DNA of 64,000 nucleotides from Romboutsia_C sp015668195 (GCF_015668195.1 NZ_JADPFC010000003.1:261324-325323), one strand, 5' to 3'; numbered from the stretch's first letter, positions 1-8,646 are shown. Numbers and translations are program-made. Notes: generated from the sequence alone by a model not told the origin.

Positions 1-186
1 ATTTTTAACGTCTACATCTACAGTGTACACAAAATCAATCTTCCCTCTTCTTGCATCAATAGATTCTTTATATATAGTGTACTTTATAAGGTCTTTTTCT
101 TTTATTTTCAACTTTTTTAATATAAGCTTCTTTAATACTAATATATCTTCATTTATGCTTATTTTTAAATTAGATACTCTTAACAT
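1..186 (-). CDS. FAD-dependent dehydrogenase (COG2509-like), N-terminal fragment
   Basis: This is the first 62 codons of a gene that runs off the left edge of the window. The peptide begins MLRVSNLKISINEDI and continues with KEKDLIKYTIYKESIDARR and a YTVDVDV strand. That is the N-terminal signature I associate with the COG2509 family of uncharacterised NAD(P)/FAD-dependent dehydrogenases, in which a small alpha/beta domain precedes the FAD-binding Rossmann fold. The start is the ATG at 186, preceded by a consensus AGGAGG about six bases upstream. The Rossmann GxGxxG motif lies outside the window, so the family call rests on N-terminal resemblance only. Confidence 0.6.
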   Translation of the reverse strand, partial: MLRVSNLKISINEDILVLKKLILKKLKIKEKDLIKYTIYKESIDARRGKIDFVYTVDVDVKN

Positions 187-260
187 AATTTTCCTCCTAT
201 TTAAGTCTTAATATCTTATATTTTTACTTTATATCTAAAAATACATTAAAAACAATATAA

Positions 261-283
261 AAGCTAGGGTATATACCTAGCTT
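261..283 (-). terminator. Rho-independent terminator overlapping a stop codon
   Basis: The arms AAGCTAGG and CCTAGCTT enclose a short loop and are followed by TTTTATATT on the minus strand. The 5' arm contains the last codons and TAG stop of the 105-residue gene at 277-594, so coding sequence and terminator overlap. Confidence 0.8.
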
Positions 284-594
284 TCTATAAATATTACATC
301 TATATTCTCTTTTTCTAGACTTTCTTCCCAAATTTCATCTAATATAAACTCTTTTATATATTCTTTTATACTTGATTTATCTAATTTCGGGTTTACATTT
401 TTCACTAAAGCTAACATATCCATTGATTTACCTATTCTCTTTATATAAATAGGATTAACTTTAATACTAACTAATTTTAGATCACATATAAATTGTTCTT
501 TGTCACTTAAGTCTATTCTATCGTCGTATTTATAAATTTTAAATTCTGTTACACCTTCAAAAGGTGTTATTTCTTCTATGCCTGCTAAATTCAT
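277..594 (-). CDS. Hypothetical protein, 105 aa
   Basis: I do not recognise this protein. It is small, soluble and acidic, starting MNLAGIEEITPFEGVTEF, with no signal peptide, membrane segment or cysteine. The second half is charged and probably helical (KSSIKEYIKEFILDEIWEE). The ATG at 594 lies four bases after the stop codon of the 126-residue gene upstream. The ribosome binding site AAAAGGA lies inside the end of that gene, so the two are probably translationally coupled and work together. The gene ends inside a terminator hairpin, making this pair a short transcription unit. Confidence 0.7.
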   Translation of the reverse strand: MNLAGIEEITPFEGVTEFKIYKYDDRIDLSDKEQFICDLKLVSIKVNPIYIKRIGKSMDMLALVKNVNPKLDKSSIKEYIKEFILDEIWEESLEKENIDVIFIES

Positions 595-598
595 ATTG

Positions 599-979
599 TT
601 AGTCCTTTTTAGTTATAAGTCCTCTTATAACCTTCATATTGTTGAATATTTTCTCTAAGAATATTTCAGCTTCTTCATTATCATCTAAAAGAGCTATTTG
701 TAATTCATCATTTTCAGATATTCCTTTATTTTTACAGTATTCTTTTCCTATTTCTATTAATTCATTTTTCTTATCTTGAGATAAGTCAAATTCCTTATAG
801 TCTATTATTATATATTGTTTAGATTTTTGGACACTAGATTCATTATATCCTATTTCTATATGATAAATAACCGCATAAAGATTATTTGGATTTTCTTCTC
901 CATTATACACAGGAACTGCTGGATTAGATTTTATGTAATTTGTTGATACGGCAATTGCGCTTCCTAACTTAAGACTCAT
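599..979 (-). CDS. Hypothetical protein, 126 aa
   Basis: This is an unrecognised soluble protein with an N-terminal beta-rich half (LKLGSAIAVSTNYIKSNPAVPVYNG, then an IIIDYKEFDL strand) and a helical, acidic C-terminal half. The ATG at 979 follows AAGAGG by seven bases, a good ribosome binding site. It is the first gene of a two-gene unit with the 105-residue gene downstream, separated by four bases. Nothing in the sequence identifies a ligand, metal site or catalytic motif. Confidence 0.7.
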   Translation of the reverse strand: MSLKLGSAIAVSTNYIKSNPAVPVYNGEENPNNLYAVIYHIEIGYNESSVQKSKQYIIIDYKEFDLSQDKKNELIEIGKEYCKNKGISENDELQIALLDDNEEAEIFLEKIFNNMKVIRGLITKKD

Positions 980-1095
980 ACATGTACCTCTTTCTGTATA
1001 TTTTATATCTTTATTTTATACATTATTTGAACATATTAAAACCTTTTTTTAATAAAAAATATAAAATTTATACAGATATATTTATATTTTTGAAT

Positions 1096-1138
1096 AAAAT
1101 TTTAGGAATTATATCTAAATATAATTCCTAAAATTTTA
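1096..1138 (-). terminator. Stem-loop terminator after the SEC-C gene
   Basis: A 17-19 bp nearly perfect inverted repeat built on AAAATTTTAGGAATTAT and its complement begins about 15 nt past the stop of the SEC-C protein gene and is followed by TTTTATT. It probably ends that transcript. Confidence 0.7.
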
Positions 1139-1152
1139 GTTTATTCTTTTTA

Positions 1153-2205
1153 TTAAGATACTTTAAGGTCTTTATACCTTTTTCCTAATGTACTAGGGCT
1201 TATTTCATACTTCTTAGATATTTGAGCTTGTGTTATACTTTCACCAGCATTTTTCTTTATGTGGTATTCAACTGCAGCTGCCCATCCATTTTCAGATCCT
1301 TTAACATCTGAATTTGTTTTTGTATACTCTTTCCAGAATGATACACAAGCATCTATATGCTCAGCTTCAACATTTTGTCTAAGGACAGAACATACTTTAC
1401 AATCATCTTCTTGTCCTTCTTCAGAAGTTAAAGCTACTTCTTCTTGTACTTTTTTCATTTTTGATTCTTTTTGTTCTTTTAAATATTCTGCTATACTTGG
1501 ATCAAGTAATTGTTGCATATACTTATATAATATGTGTGTATGATGGATTAAGAATGTCTTCATATCTTTATATAAATCTTCATATTGATTGAATAGATAT
1601 CTAACATCATTGCATATTACATCCTTAACTGCATTAGATATACTTATAGTTACATCTATTAATATGCTAGTTCCTTCTATTTCAACTATTCTAGCTATCA
1701 TACAGCTTCCAACTTTAAAATCTTTTAATAAGTTGATATCTTCTGTTGAAATTTCTCTCTCAGTTAAACAGTCTTTTAATACTATTTTACCTTCTAATAT
1801 TTCTGTAACTTCATATACGCTTACGTAAGATTCAAATAAACTTCTTAACACTTCAACATCTTGAGTTGTTAAGTTATCTCTATTTTCTTCATAAAATTCA
1901 ACTGTCATCACTTTCTTATTTTCCATTATGTGGTCTTGGATAAAATAAGTGTTGAAGAATCTTTCAAATTTTTCATTAGTTGCTTCATCCTCAACTATAT
2001 AGAACATTTCCTTAGCTTTTTCACATTCTTCTTTAAATTTATCTTGTTTAGCAAATTCCTGTATTCTTGTATATAATTGTGAATATTGTTTTTGTGTAGA
2101 GCTAACTTTTCTCTCAGCTCTCTCCATAACAACATCTTTATTTAAACAGCATTTTTTATATTTTTTGCCACTTCCACAAGGGCATAACTCATTTCTCCCT
2201 AACAA
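1153..2205 (-). CDS. SEC-C metal-binding motif protein with C-terminal helix-turn-helix-like tail
   Basis: The N-terminus carries a SEC-C zinc motif, CPCGSGKKYKKCC, the zinc-binding element also found at the SecA C-terminus. It is followed by about 300 residues of mostly helical sequence with a second CxxC (CKVC) near two-thirds of the length. The last 45 residues (WAAAVEYHIKK, then ITQAQISKKYEISPSTLGKR) look like a DNA-binding helix-turn-helix. The reading frame extends to 2217, but that GTG sits inside the AAGGAG ribosome binding site. The TTG at 2205, giving MLGRNELCPCG, is therefore the likelier start. Function is unknown. In C. difficile, as I recall, a similar gene also lies next to the small pilus cluster. 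Confidence 0.8.
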   Translation of the reverse strand: MLGRNELCPCGSGKKYKKCCLNKDVVMERAERKVSSTQKQYSQLYTRIQEFAKQDKFKEECEKAKEMFYIVEDEATNEKFERFFNTYFIQDHIMENKKVMTVEFYEENRDNLTTQDVEVLRSLFESYVSVYEVTEILEGKIVLKDCLTEREISTEDINLLKDFKVGSCMIARIVEIEGTSILIDVTISISNAVKDVICNDVRYLFNQYEDLYKDMKTFLIHHTHILYKYMQQLLDPSIAEYLKEQKESKMKKVQEEVALTSEEGQEDDCKVCSVLRQNVEAEHIDACVSFWKEYTKTNSDVKGSENGWAAAVEYHIKKNAGESITQAQISKKYEISPSTLGKRYKDLKVS

Positions 2206-2551
2206 TGTGACTGTCACTCCTTCATTTTTATATTAGATTAAAGTACAATTTATTATTATACCATTTTTTATTAAATGATTCTATAAATATCATATTATTT
2301 TATTAAATTTATGTATACTGTTAAGTTTTGGTATATAAAATTGACCTTTGGATATATATAGTGTTTCTACAGATTTTTTAAATATTCCTTCATATTTGTT
2401 TTGTCATATTTATACTTAATACTATTAAATAGCTTATAAGACTTTGGATATATACACTATCCTTTCTAAAAATATGTTTTTCTTTTCAAAATATATCCTA
2501 ATATACAAAAAAACTATCTAAATTTATAGATAGTTTTTTATATTCTATTTT
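2206..2551. other. AT-rich intergenic region with a 13-bp direct repeat
   Basis: No gene is visible. The region should hold the promoter for the SEC-C gene and, at its right end, the pilin terminator. The sequence CTTTGGATATATA occurs twice, at about 2346-2358 and 2442-2454, roughly 96 bases apart, which could be a paired regulator site or simple AT-rich coincidence. Confidence 0.5.
2508..2539 (-). terminator. Terminator of the pil cluster
   Basis: AAAAAACTATCTA and TAGATAGTTTTTTT form a stem with a short AT loop and a run of seven T on the minus strand, 13 nt downstream of the pilin stop codon. Confidence 0.85.
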
Positions 2552-2938
2552 TTAAGATGCTTTTTCTGGATAAAAATGTTCTTTATCAATTAGGACTGAT
2601 ACATCTCCATCCTCGGATATTTCAACCTTAAAATTAGATTCTTTATCTTTACTCTGTGGTTTTGGTGCTACTGTAATAAATTTTTTTGTTACTAACTCTT
2701 GGATAATGTCGGTCTCATTATTTACTTTATTTATGTCAATTTCTCCACTTTGTATAGCTAAATTTGTAGCTGTAACTAAACTTGATGCTGCTACCTTGTC
2801 AGCATTAACTTTCGCTGTCTGCTGAACTTCTCCAAACTTAAGAAATCCTATCCCAGATAATATTCCTAAAATAGTTATAACTATAACCATTTCTACTAGT
2901 GTGAATCCTTGCTTCTTTTTATTTTTTTTATTAACCAT
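2552..2938 (-). CDS. pilA: Type IV pilin-like prepilin
   Basis: This is a 128-residue prepilin. The leader MVNKKNKKKQG ends in the glycine cleaved by prepilin peptidase; mature residue 1 is Phe and residue 5 is Glu, within G/FTLVEMVIVITILGILSG. The hydrophobic stretch is the N-terminal assembly helix; the rest is a small soluble domain without cysteines. ATG at 2938 follows AGGTG at good distance. It is last in the pilB-pilC-pilin cluster, so the platform and motor immediately upstream probably assemble it. There is no prepilin peptidase gene here, so a peptidase encoded elsewhere must process it. Whether it is a major or minor pilin cannot be told. Confidence 0.9.
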   Translation of the reverse strand: MVNKKNKKKQGFTLVEMVIVITILGILSGIGFLKFGEVQQTAKVNADKVAASSLVTATNLAIQSGEIDINKVNNETDIIQELVTKKFITVAPKPQSKDKESNFKVEISEDGDVSVLIDKEHFYPEKAS

Positions 2939-2949
2939 AATTTCACCTC

Positions 2950-4050
2950 TTAAAATGAACTTGATAAATCAAACATAGGAGTTATCATTGCTATAGCAAA
3001 TACCCCCACTAAAATACCTATTATGACTATTATTGTAGGTTCTATAGATCTGATTACTTTTTCTATTTTTGTACTTAGTTTGCTTGTATATAGTTCTTCA
3101 CTAGATTTTAAACATCTATCTAATCTTCCACTTTCTTCTCCAATTTTTATTATACTTATGAGCGATTTTGGAAATACATTTGATAAGCTTATTGAATCTG
3201 AAATACTATTCCCTTTGTTGATGTGATCTATTGAAATTAAAATTTTTTTATAAATATATTTATTATCAATAACTCTTGCAGATATTTCTACTGCCTCAGT
3301 TATCTGTATACCACTTTCTATTAATATCCTTAATGTTGAACAGAATCTACTAGCTACTAATAGTTCTATTATACCTCTTATTATTGGTAACCTTAATGAT
3401 ACTATGTATAGTATTGCTTTAAATGTGTAAGTATATTTATATAAATAAAATAATCCAAATACTATTGATAATAAACCAAGTAGTATTGCAATATAGTTAT
3501 CTCTAAAGAATTTTCCTAAATTTATAAGTATCTTTGTTAATACTGGAATATCTATATCATTTACTATAAAAGTAGATTCAAAATTTGGTATTATCATAGT
3601 TATTGCAACTATCACAGAGATTAAAAATGATATACAAACAAATGCTGGGTATATCAACATATTTTTTATTTTAGACTTAGCCTTATATTGATTGTCATAA
3701 TACTTAGCTAGGCCATTCATAGTATATTCTAACCTTCCAGTAACTTCCCCAGCTCTTATATTGCTTATAAAAAACATTGAAAATGAATTTGTATTTTGAA
3801 ATGATTGACTCACAGAATTACCTTTTTGTATATCTTGTATTATTTTATTTATGACTCTTCTTATCTTAGAGGTTGATTGGTTTCTTATTAATTCAAATGC
3901 ATTTATTATATGGCATCCTGAATCTAATAATATACCTATTTCATTACATAAATCTTTTAATTCTCTATCTTTTAATTTGTACGATTTCTTTTTTGATTTT
4001 TTGTTTACTATTTCACTTTCAGTAAAATGCTCATATATATTAGAATCCAT
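2950..4050 (-). CDS. pilC: Type IV pilus inner-membrane platform protein PilC (GspF family)
   Basis: This 366-residue protein has the duplicated GspF/PilC layout: two helical cytoplasmic repeats (about residues 25-150 and 230-340), each followed by membrane segments near 130-160, 185-210 and 340-362. It would form the platform on which the PilB motor drives pilin insertion. Typical PilC proteins are about 400 residues; the difference is at the N-terminus. The ATG at 4050 follows GAGGA and lies 31 bases after pilB; the pilin gene starts 11 bases downstream. All three genes clearly form one operon. Confidence 0.9.
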   Translation of the reverse strand: MDSNIYEHFTESEIVNKKSKKKSYKLKDRELKDLCNEIGILLDSGCHIINAFELIRNQSTSKIRRVINKIIQDIQKGNSVSQSFQNTNSFSMFFISNIRAGEVTGRLEYTMNGLAKYYDNQYKAKSKIKNMLIYPAFVCISFLISVIVAITMIIPNFESTFIVNDIDIPVLTKILINLGKFFRDNYIAILLGLLSIVFGLFYLYKYTYTFKAILYIVSLRLPIIRGIIELLVASRFCSTLRILIESGIQITEAVEISARVIDNKYIYKKILISIDHINKGNSISDSISLSNVFPKSLISIIKIGEESGRLDRCLKSSEELYTSKLSTKIEKVIRSIEPTIIVIIGILVGVFAIAMITPMFDLSSSF

Positions 4051-4081
4051 TTTATCCTCGTTTATTGTATAAATTATAATT

Positions 4082-5401
4082 TTAAATACCTATTTCTAAA
4101 CTTATGTATTCTCCTTCAGTAGTTATATTATTATCTATTAAATCTTTTGCACTTTCTTCAAATGTTATCATGCCATTTTTTATTGCAGTCTCTTTTATAG
4201 TGTTATAATCTTGCATATTTTGTATATCTTTTCTTATATCATTATCTATTTCCAGTATTTCATAAATAGCAGTTCTTCCTTTATAGCCTAATCCATCACA
4301 TTCTTCACACTCTCTATTCATATGATTCTCATTAATTTGGTTTAATTCATTTTCTTCTTTCTGTGTAATACAAGTAGTACATACTTTTCTTATGAGCTTT
4401 TGAGATATAATGCCTATTAAAGATGCACTTATCAAATATTGTGGTATTTCCATATCTAATAATCTAGATATAGCAGATACTGCATCTTTAGTATGTATAG
4501 TACTTATCACTAAATGGCCTGTAGCAGCTGCTTTTATTGCTATTTTTGCTGTTTCTATATCTCTTATCTCTCCAACTATTATTATATCTGGATCTTGTCT
4601 TAATATAGACCTTAGCCCACTTTCAAAACTCAAGCCTACTTTATTATTTACTTGTATCTGATTTACTCCTTCTATTTTGTACTCTACAGGGTCCTCTATA
4701 GTCACTATGTTTTTACTTGTACATTTTAAATCATTTATTATAGAGTATACTGTTGTTGTTTTGCCACTTCCCGTTGATCCTGTTACTAATAATATTCCTG
4801 ACTTTTTATTTATAATGCTTTCTATCTTGTCTATGGCCTTCTTAGAAAATCCAAGTTCTTCTTTTCTTTTTAGAAATGATTTTCTATTTAATATTCTTAG
4901 AACAATTTTTTCACCATAAACGGTTGGTAACGTTGATGCTCTAATATCAATCACTTGATCTTTTATATCAATGGCAAGTCTGCCATCTTGAGGTAATCTT
5001 TTTTCAGTTATATTCATAAATGTATCTAATTTTATTACTACTAATAGCTGTTGATATACTTCATACTCTAGTTTTCTATCTTCTACTAAAAATCCATCTA
5101 CTCTTAATCTAACTAATATATATTCTTTAAATGGTTCTATGTGTATATCACTAGCATTTTTTATTATAGCTTTGTCTAATATACTTTTAAAAATATCTCT
5201 TGCATAAGTTTCATTTAAATTTATATTATTTCCTATATGTGATTCTTTCTCTGATTCCTTTAAAACTTCTTCTTTCTCATCACTTTGCCTGCGTTTATGT
5301 TTCATATTAAACACTTTGTATTTACTACTAATTATTTTATTTTTCAAAGATATACTCTCAATTTTATTTAGGTTTATTTTATTTACCTCCCATATACTCA
5401 A
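4082..5401 (-). CDS. pilB: Type IV pilus assembly ATPase PilB (GspE family), short N-terminus
   Basis: This hexameric secretion ATPase carries all core motifs: Walker A GSTGSGKT (about residues 208-215), Asp box TIEDPVE (234-240), Walker B IIIVGEIRD (273-281), His box STIHT (300-304) and a zinc tetracysteine site (C341, C344, C365, C368). At 439 residues it lacks most of the N1 domain, which in longer PilB proteins binds partners or c-di-GMP. Only about 60 charged residues precede the N2 domain. The start is uncertain: the TTG at 5401 gives MSIWEVNK, but its ribosome binding site is weak, and an internal ATG at residue 33 (MKHKRRQSDEK) is an alternative. It drives pilus extension with pilC and the pilin downstream. 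Confidence 0.88.
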   Translation of the reverse strand: MSIWEVNKINLNKIESISLKNKIISSKYKVFNMKHKRRQSDEKEEVLKESEKESHIGNNINLNETYARDIFKSILDKAIIKNASDIHIEPFKEYILVRLRVDGFLVEDRKLEYEVYQQLLVVIKLDTFMNITEKRLPQDGRLAIDIKDQVIDIRASTLPTVYGEKIVLRILNRKSFLKRKEELGFSKKAIDKIESIINKKSGILLVTGSTGSGKTTTVYSIINDLKCTSKNIVTIEDPVEYKIEGVNQIQVNNKVGLSFESGLRSILRQDPDIIIVGEIRDIETAKIAIKAAATGHLVISTIHTKDAVSAISRLLDMEIPQYLISASLIGIISQKLIRKVCTTCITQKEENELNQINENHMNRECEECDGLGYKGRTAIYEILEIDNDIRKDIQNMQDYNTIKETAIKNGMITFEESAKDLIDNNITTEGEYISLEIGI

Positions 5402-5449
5402 ATTTACCTTGATAATTCATTTTTCCATTTGATTATTTCTAATTAATAT

Positions 5450-5509
5450 TCACTTCTTACTAATTGTTAATATACTAGTTAATATTATCAACATATATTT
5501 ATTTTTCAT
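5450..5509 (-). CDS. Possible 19-aa leader peptide upstream of pilB
   Basis: A perfect AGGAGG (5521-5526) is followed 11 bases later by ATG and a 19-codon frame, MKNKYMLIILTSILTISKK, ending in TGA about 50 bases before pilB. The peptide is hydrophobic with lysines at both ends, like a truncated signal peptide. It may be a leader that tunes pil translation, or the remnant of a lost small secreted or pilin-like gene. The strong ribosome binding site is the main evidence. Confidence 0.4.
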   Translation of the reverse strand: MKNKYMLIILTSILTISKK

Positions 5510-5710
5510 ACAATTATACTCCTCCTAAATTAATTTTTATGTTATTTAATTTCTAATGATATCATGCAAATTTTTATTATATTTTAGTAAATATGTAAAT
5601 AATTATTTAGTATTTATATGGTAGTGATAAATAATATATCTATCATTATTTTTAATAAATATTTAAAGTTCTAAGCATATTAAATAATGTATAACTTAAT
5701 TCTAATAAAA

Positions 5711-5741
5711 AAAGAGAAAGACATTTTGCATCTTTCTCTTT
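5711..5741 (-). terminator. Terminator of the double P-loop ATPase gene
   Basis: AAAGAGAAAGA and TCTTTCTCTTT form an 11-bp stem with a nine-base loop, followed by TTTTATT on the minus strand, immediately after the gene's stop codon. Confidence 0.85.
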
Positions 5742-5747
5742 TTTTAT

Positions 5748-6821
5748 TTATTCTTCATACTTTAAAATTCTATTTATTATCTCTTCTTTTAATTCTTCCA
5801 TTTTATCAAAATTCATATTAGGCACATAATATGCTTCTATAATATCATGCTTTGCCTTAGCTTTTTTTAGATTTGATATAGCATAATTTAATAGCTCATC
5901 AAATACTTTTTTATCAAACTTAATTTCTTCTATATATTTTTCTAATTTTTCTTCATCTAGGTAAGCATCTAAATCTATAGTGCTATTACCTTCAAATAAA
6001 CTACTTACTGTTATACCTATATCTAAATCTTTTATCATTACAGTTTCAATCTTATCCTTAATAAGTGGGTAATGGTAAATTTCTACATTCATTCCCTTTT
6101 GGATAGCTTTATCACATATATTTTGTAAAAATGTAGTTTTACCTGTTCCTATATTACCTTTCAAGTGATATACCTTCTTAACTTGACTTAATATACTATC
6201 TGTATAATCTAAATGTCCTACTGGTGTTATAGCTGTTCCAAATAAATGCCTTGGTGATTTATAAATACCAGTACTACTAGAGTCTTTAAATATATCGTGT
6301 ATAAAATGCTCTATTTTTAGATTTACTTGGCCAAAGTCCATACAATCTCTATACTTTTCTTCTATGTCATAATAAATTGGCTCAGCAGCTTTTAAATATT
6401 TATATGCTCTTTTAAACGAGTTACTTATATCTTTTCCACATTCTACAATAGTATCTTTATTTTGTACTAATTTTTCTACATCCCAGTATTCCCCCAAATT
6501 TAATATTTCATCTATAGCACCTGGGTCTTTTGGGTCTACAATATGCGGTGCAGTTGCATCTAGCAAAACTACTCCTAATTTGAGTATCACAACCCCATCT
6601 AAAGAGCTTGGATCTGATGGACAGTAGTGCAGTTCTACATCATACCCTTTTTCAATAAATTCTTTTGCTATTTTTTTCATAAATGATGATTTTCCAACTC
6701 CTGGTCCACCTTTTAAGCAAAAGATTCTATTAACATTTTGAGGTATAATATTATCAAAAAAATTAAATGATCCATTTGCTGTATTTCCACCTGGGAATAA
6801 TTTTCTAACTCTACCTGCCAT
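5748..6821 (-). CDS. Tandem P-loop ATPase (PRK06851-like), function unknown
   Basis: This 357-residue cytoplasmic protein is made of two related halves, each with its own P-loop: GGPGVGKSS near residue 40 and GNIGTGKTT near residue 215. It begins MAGRVRKLFPGGNTANG, and the first half has a VVLLDATAPH segment after the P-loop domain. This matches a family annotated in Firmicutes only as ATP-binding or nucleotide-kinase-like (PRK06851). ATG at 6821 follows GAGGGGG. The gene is alone between a terminator and the amino-acid permease, so the neighbourhood gives no functional clue. Confidence 0.8.
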   Translation of the reverse strand: MAGRVRKLFPGGNTANGSFNFFDNIIPQNVNRIFCLKGGPGVGKSSFMKKIAKEFIEKGYDVELHYCPSDPSSLDGVVILKLGVVLLDATAPHIVDPKDPGAIDEILNLGEYWDVEKLVQNKDTIVECGKDISNSFKRAYKYLKAAEPIYYDIEEKYRDCMDFGQVNLKIEHFIHDIFKDSSSTGIYKSPRHLFGTAITPVGHLDYTDSILSQVKKVYHLKGNIGTGKTTFLQNICDKAIQKGMNVEIYHYPLIKDKIETVMIKDLDIGITVSSLFEGNSTIDLDAYLDEEKLEKYIEEIKFDKKVFDELLNYAISNLKKAKAKHDIIEAYYVPNMNFDKMEELKEEIINRILKYEE

Positions 6822-7046
6822 GATTTAGCCCCCTCATATTTTTCTTCTACTTTATAAAATATTAATGTACATTTTATTTTGTTACTATCTTAGAAATTAT
6901 TTTGTCTATAACTAATTATTTTAATACATTTTTTAATATTAAAGTTCAATGACCCCCTTTTACAATTATATTCTTATTTGCTTATAATATTTATTTAATC
7001 ATTTTATAATATAGCTATATTTAACTAAATAATCTTAAATCAAAAT

Positions 7047-7075
7047 AGAGCCGTTTCTATTTTGAGACGGCTCCT
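7047..7075 (-). terminator. Terminator of the amino-acid permease gene
   Basis: GAGCCGT and ACGGCTC form the stem, one of the few GC-rich stretches here, followed by TATTTTGATTT on the minus strand, directly after the permease stop codon. Confidence 0.8.
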
Positions 7076-7079
7076 TATA

Positions 7080-8435
7080 CTATGCTGCATTATTTTGTAT
7101 TTCTTGTTTTATATTCTTATTTTTAGTTATATTATAAATTGGCAAACCAGCTAATGTTATTATAAGCCCTAATATAGCATTTTGTGTTTGAGTCATAAGT
7201 GTACTAACAACAATAAATACTCCTCCTATTATTGCTATTATAGGTATTATCGGATATAACGGCACTTTATATGGTCTATTCATATTAGGCTTATCTTTTC
7301 TAAGTTTTATAACTCCTACAAATAACATTGTGTAGAATATCCATATTGTAAATATTGCTAAATCAGATAGGAAATTGAACTGACCTGATAGAGAGTATAT
7401 TATTGCTAATCCAGCTATTAACCACATTCCATTTAATGGAACTCCATTACTATTTAACTTAGCAAAAGTCTCTGAGAAAGGTATTCTCCCATCACATCCC
7501 ATTATATAAGGTATTCTTCCCCCAGTCATCAAGAAACCATTTAGTGTTCCAAATACAGATATTAATATACCTATACTTATAACTTTAGCTCCTGACGCTC
7601 CAAATAATTTACTTGCTACAAGTGTAGCTGGTGCACTTACTGATGCCATCTCTGATGCTGGGACAACACATAAGTACGCTACATTTATAAGTATGTATAC
7701 TCCCATTACTAAAGAAATTCCACCTACTATAGCTTTAGGTAAATGCTTAGCTGGATCTTTCATCTCACCTGCTAATGCTCCTACATATATCCATCCATCG
7801 TATGCAAATAAAGTTGCTATAAGTACTTGAGATATAGCGCTAACCATATTTGTATCTTTACCTACTAGAGGTACCATTATATCTGTTGATGGTTCTCCTT
7901 TTATAAATCCAAATATTACTATAAGTGCTAAAGGTATTAACTTACATATTGTAGATACAGTTTGTATTCCTCCTCCAAATTTAGCACCTAAAGAGTTTAA
8001 TAAAGCTATAAGCACTATTACTCCTATTGCAATTAAAGTTACATATATATTACCTTGTAAACCTAATAAGTTCACTGCTTCTTGTGCAAATATAATTCCT
8101 AGTGCTGCTGTTATTGCAGGTATAAATAGTATGGATTGCATCCATCCTGTTAAAAATCCTATTTTTTCACCGTAAATTTCTTCTAAATAAACTATTAATC
8201 CACCTGTTTTTACTATACTAGAAGATATTTCGGCTGCTGTAAGTCCAGCTGCTATAGTTATAAGTCCTCCTATTAACCATGCTAAAAGTCCTAGACCTGC
8301 GCCTCCATTTGTAGACTCATATATAGCTTGTGGCTTAAAGAATACTCCTGAACCTATTAACATTCCTACTACCGTAGAAAGTGCTGCACTTAAACCCAGT
8401 GTCTTTCTTAATCCTTTTTGGCTATTATTACTCAT
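7080..8435 (-). CDS. APC-superfamily amino-acid permease
   Basis: This 451-residue integral membrane protein has about 12 predicted helices. The first helix carries the APC substrate-site signature: LSTVVGMLIGSGVFFKPQAI contains the GSG turn typical of the LAT/SteT-type branch. The mid-region segment FAYDGWIYVGALAGEMKDP and the late GCDGRIPF are also typical of exchanger-type amino-acid permeases. Substrate cannot be assigned; serine/threonine or another neutral amino acid is plausible. ATG at 8435 follows GGAGGTG. It is a single-gene unit with its own terminator, and I saw no T-box or lysine-type leader upstream. Confidence 0.85.
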   Translation of the reverse strand: MSNNSQKGLRKTLGLSAALSTVVGMLIGSGVFFKPQAIYESTNGGAGLGLLAWLIGGLITIAAGLTAAEISSSIVKTGGLIVYLEEIYGEKIGFLTGWMQSILFIPAITAALGIIFAQEAVNLLGLQGNIYVTLIAIGVIVLIALLNSLGAKFGGGIQTVSTICKLIPLALIVIFGFIKGEPSTDIMVPLVGKDTNMVSAISQVLIATLFAYDGWIYVGALAGEMKDPAKHLPKAIVGGISLVMGVYILINVAYLCVVPASEMASVSAPATLVASKLFGASGAKVISIGILISVFGTLNGFLMTGGRIPYIMGCDGRIPFSETFAKLNSNGVPLNGMWLIAGLAIIYSLSGQFNFLSDLAIFTIWIFYTMLFVGVIKLRKDKPNMNRPYKVPLYPIIPIIAIIGGVFIVVSTLMTQTQNAILGLIITLAGLPIYNITKNKNIKQEIQNNAA

Positions 8436-8608
8436 TATTTCACCTCCGAGTTGTCTTATTTCATATTATTTTACATATTGTACTATGTAATTTACTAAAT
8501 ATCAATATAAATTGACATTTTAGTTTTAATTTTTTTAATTTTTTTAATTTTTAAATTTTTACTTTAATTAATATAAATTTACAAATTATTTTCCTCTAAA
8601 TAATAAAA

Positions 8609-8642
8609 AAATAGACTACCTCAATTTTGAGATAGTCTATTT
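8609..8642 (-). terminator. Terminator of the lon-engB unit
   Basis: ATAGACTA and TAGTCTAT with inner CTCAA/TTGAG pairs form a long stem followed by TTTTTTTATT on the minus strand, ending right at the engB stop. Confidence 0.9.
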
Positions 8643-8646
8643 CATA

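Larger units (their letters stand above)
5402..5747. other. Intergenic region upstream of the pil cluster
   Basis: This AT-rich region is expected to hold the pil promoter on the minus strand, a tiny leader ORF (5450-5509) and, at the right end, the terminator of the next gene. I looked for a c-di-GMP riboswitch, which precedes the main pilus operon in C. difficile, and saw no GC-rich conserved core here. Confidence 0.5.

Noticed and set aside
23..211. 62-codon plus-strand frame at the left edge
   Set aside because: Antisense to the N-terminus of the FAD-dependent dehydrogenase gene, which has a good start and ribosome binding site.
5402..5747. Possible c-di-GMP riboswitch before the pilus cluster
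   Set aside because: Considered because such a switch precedes the main pilus operon in C. difficile, but no conserved core or terminator/antiterminator pair was seen.
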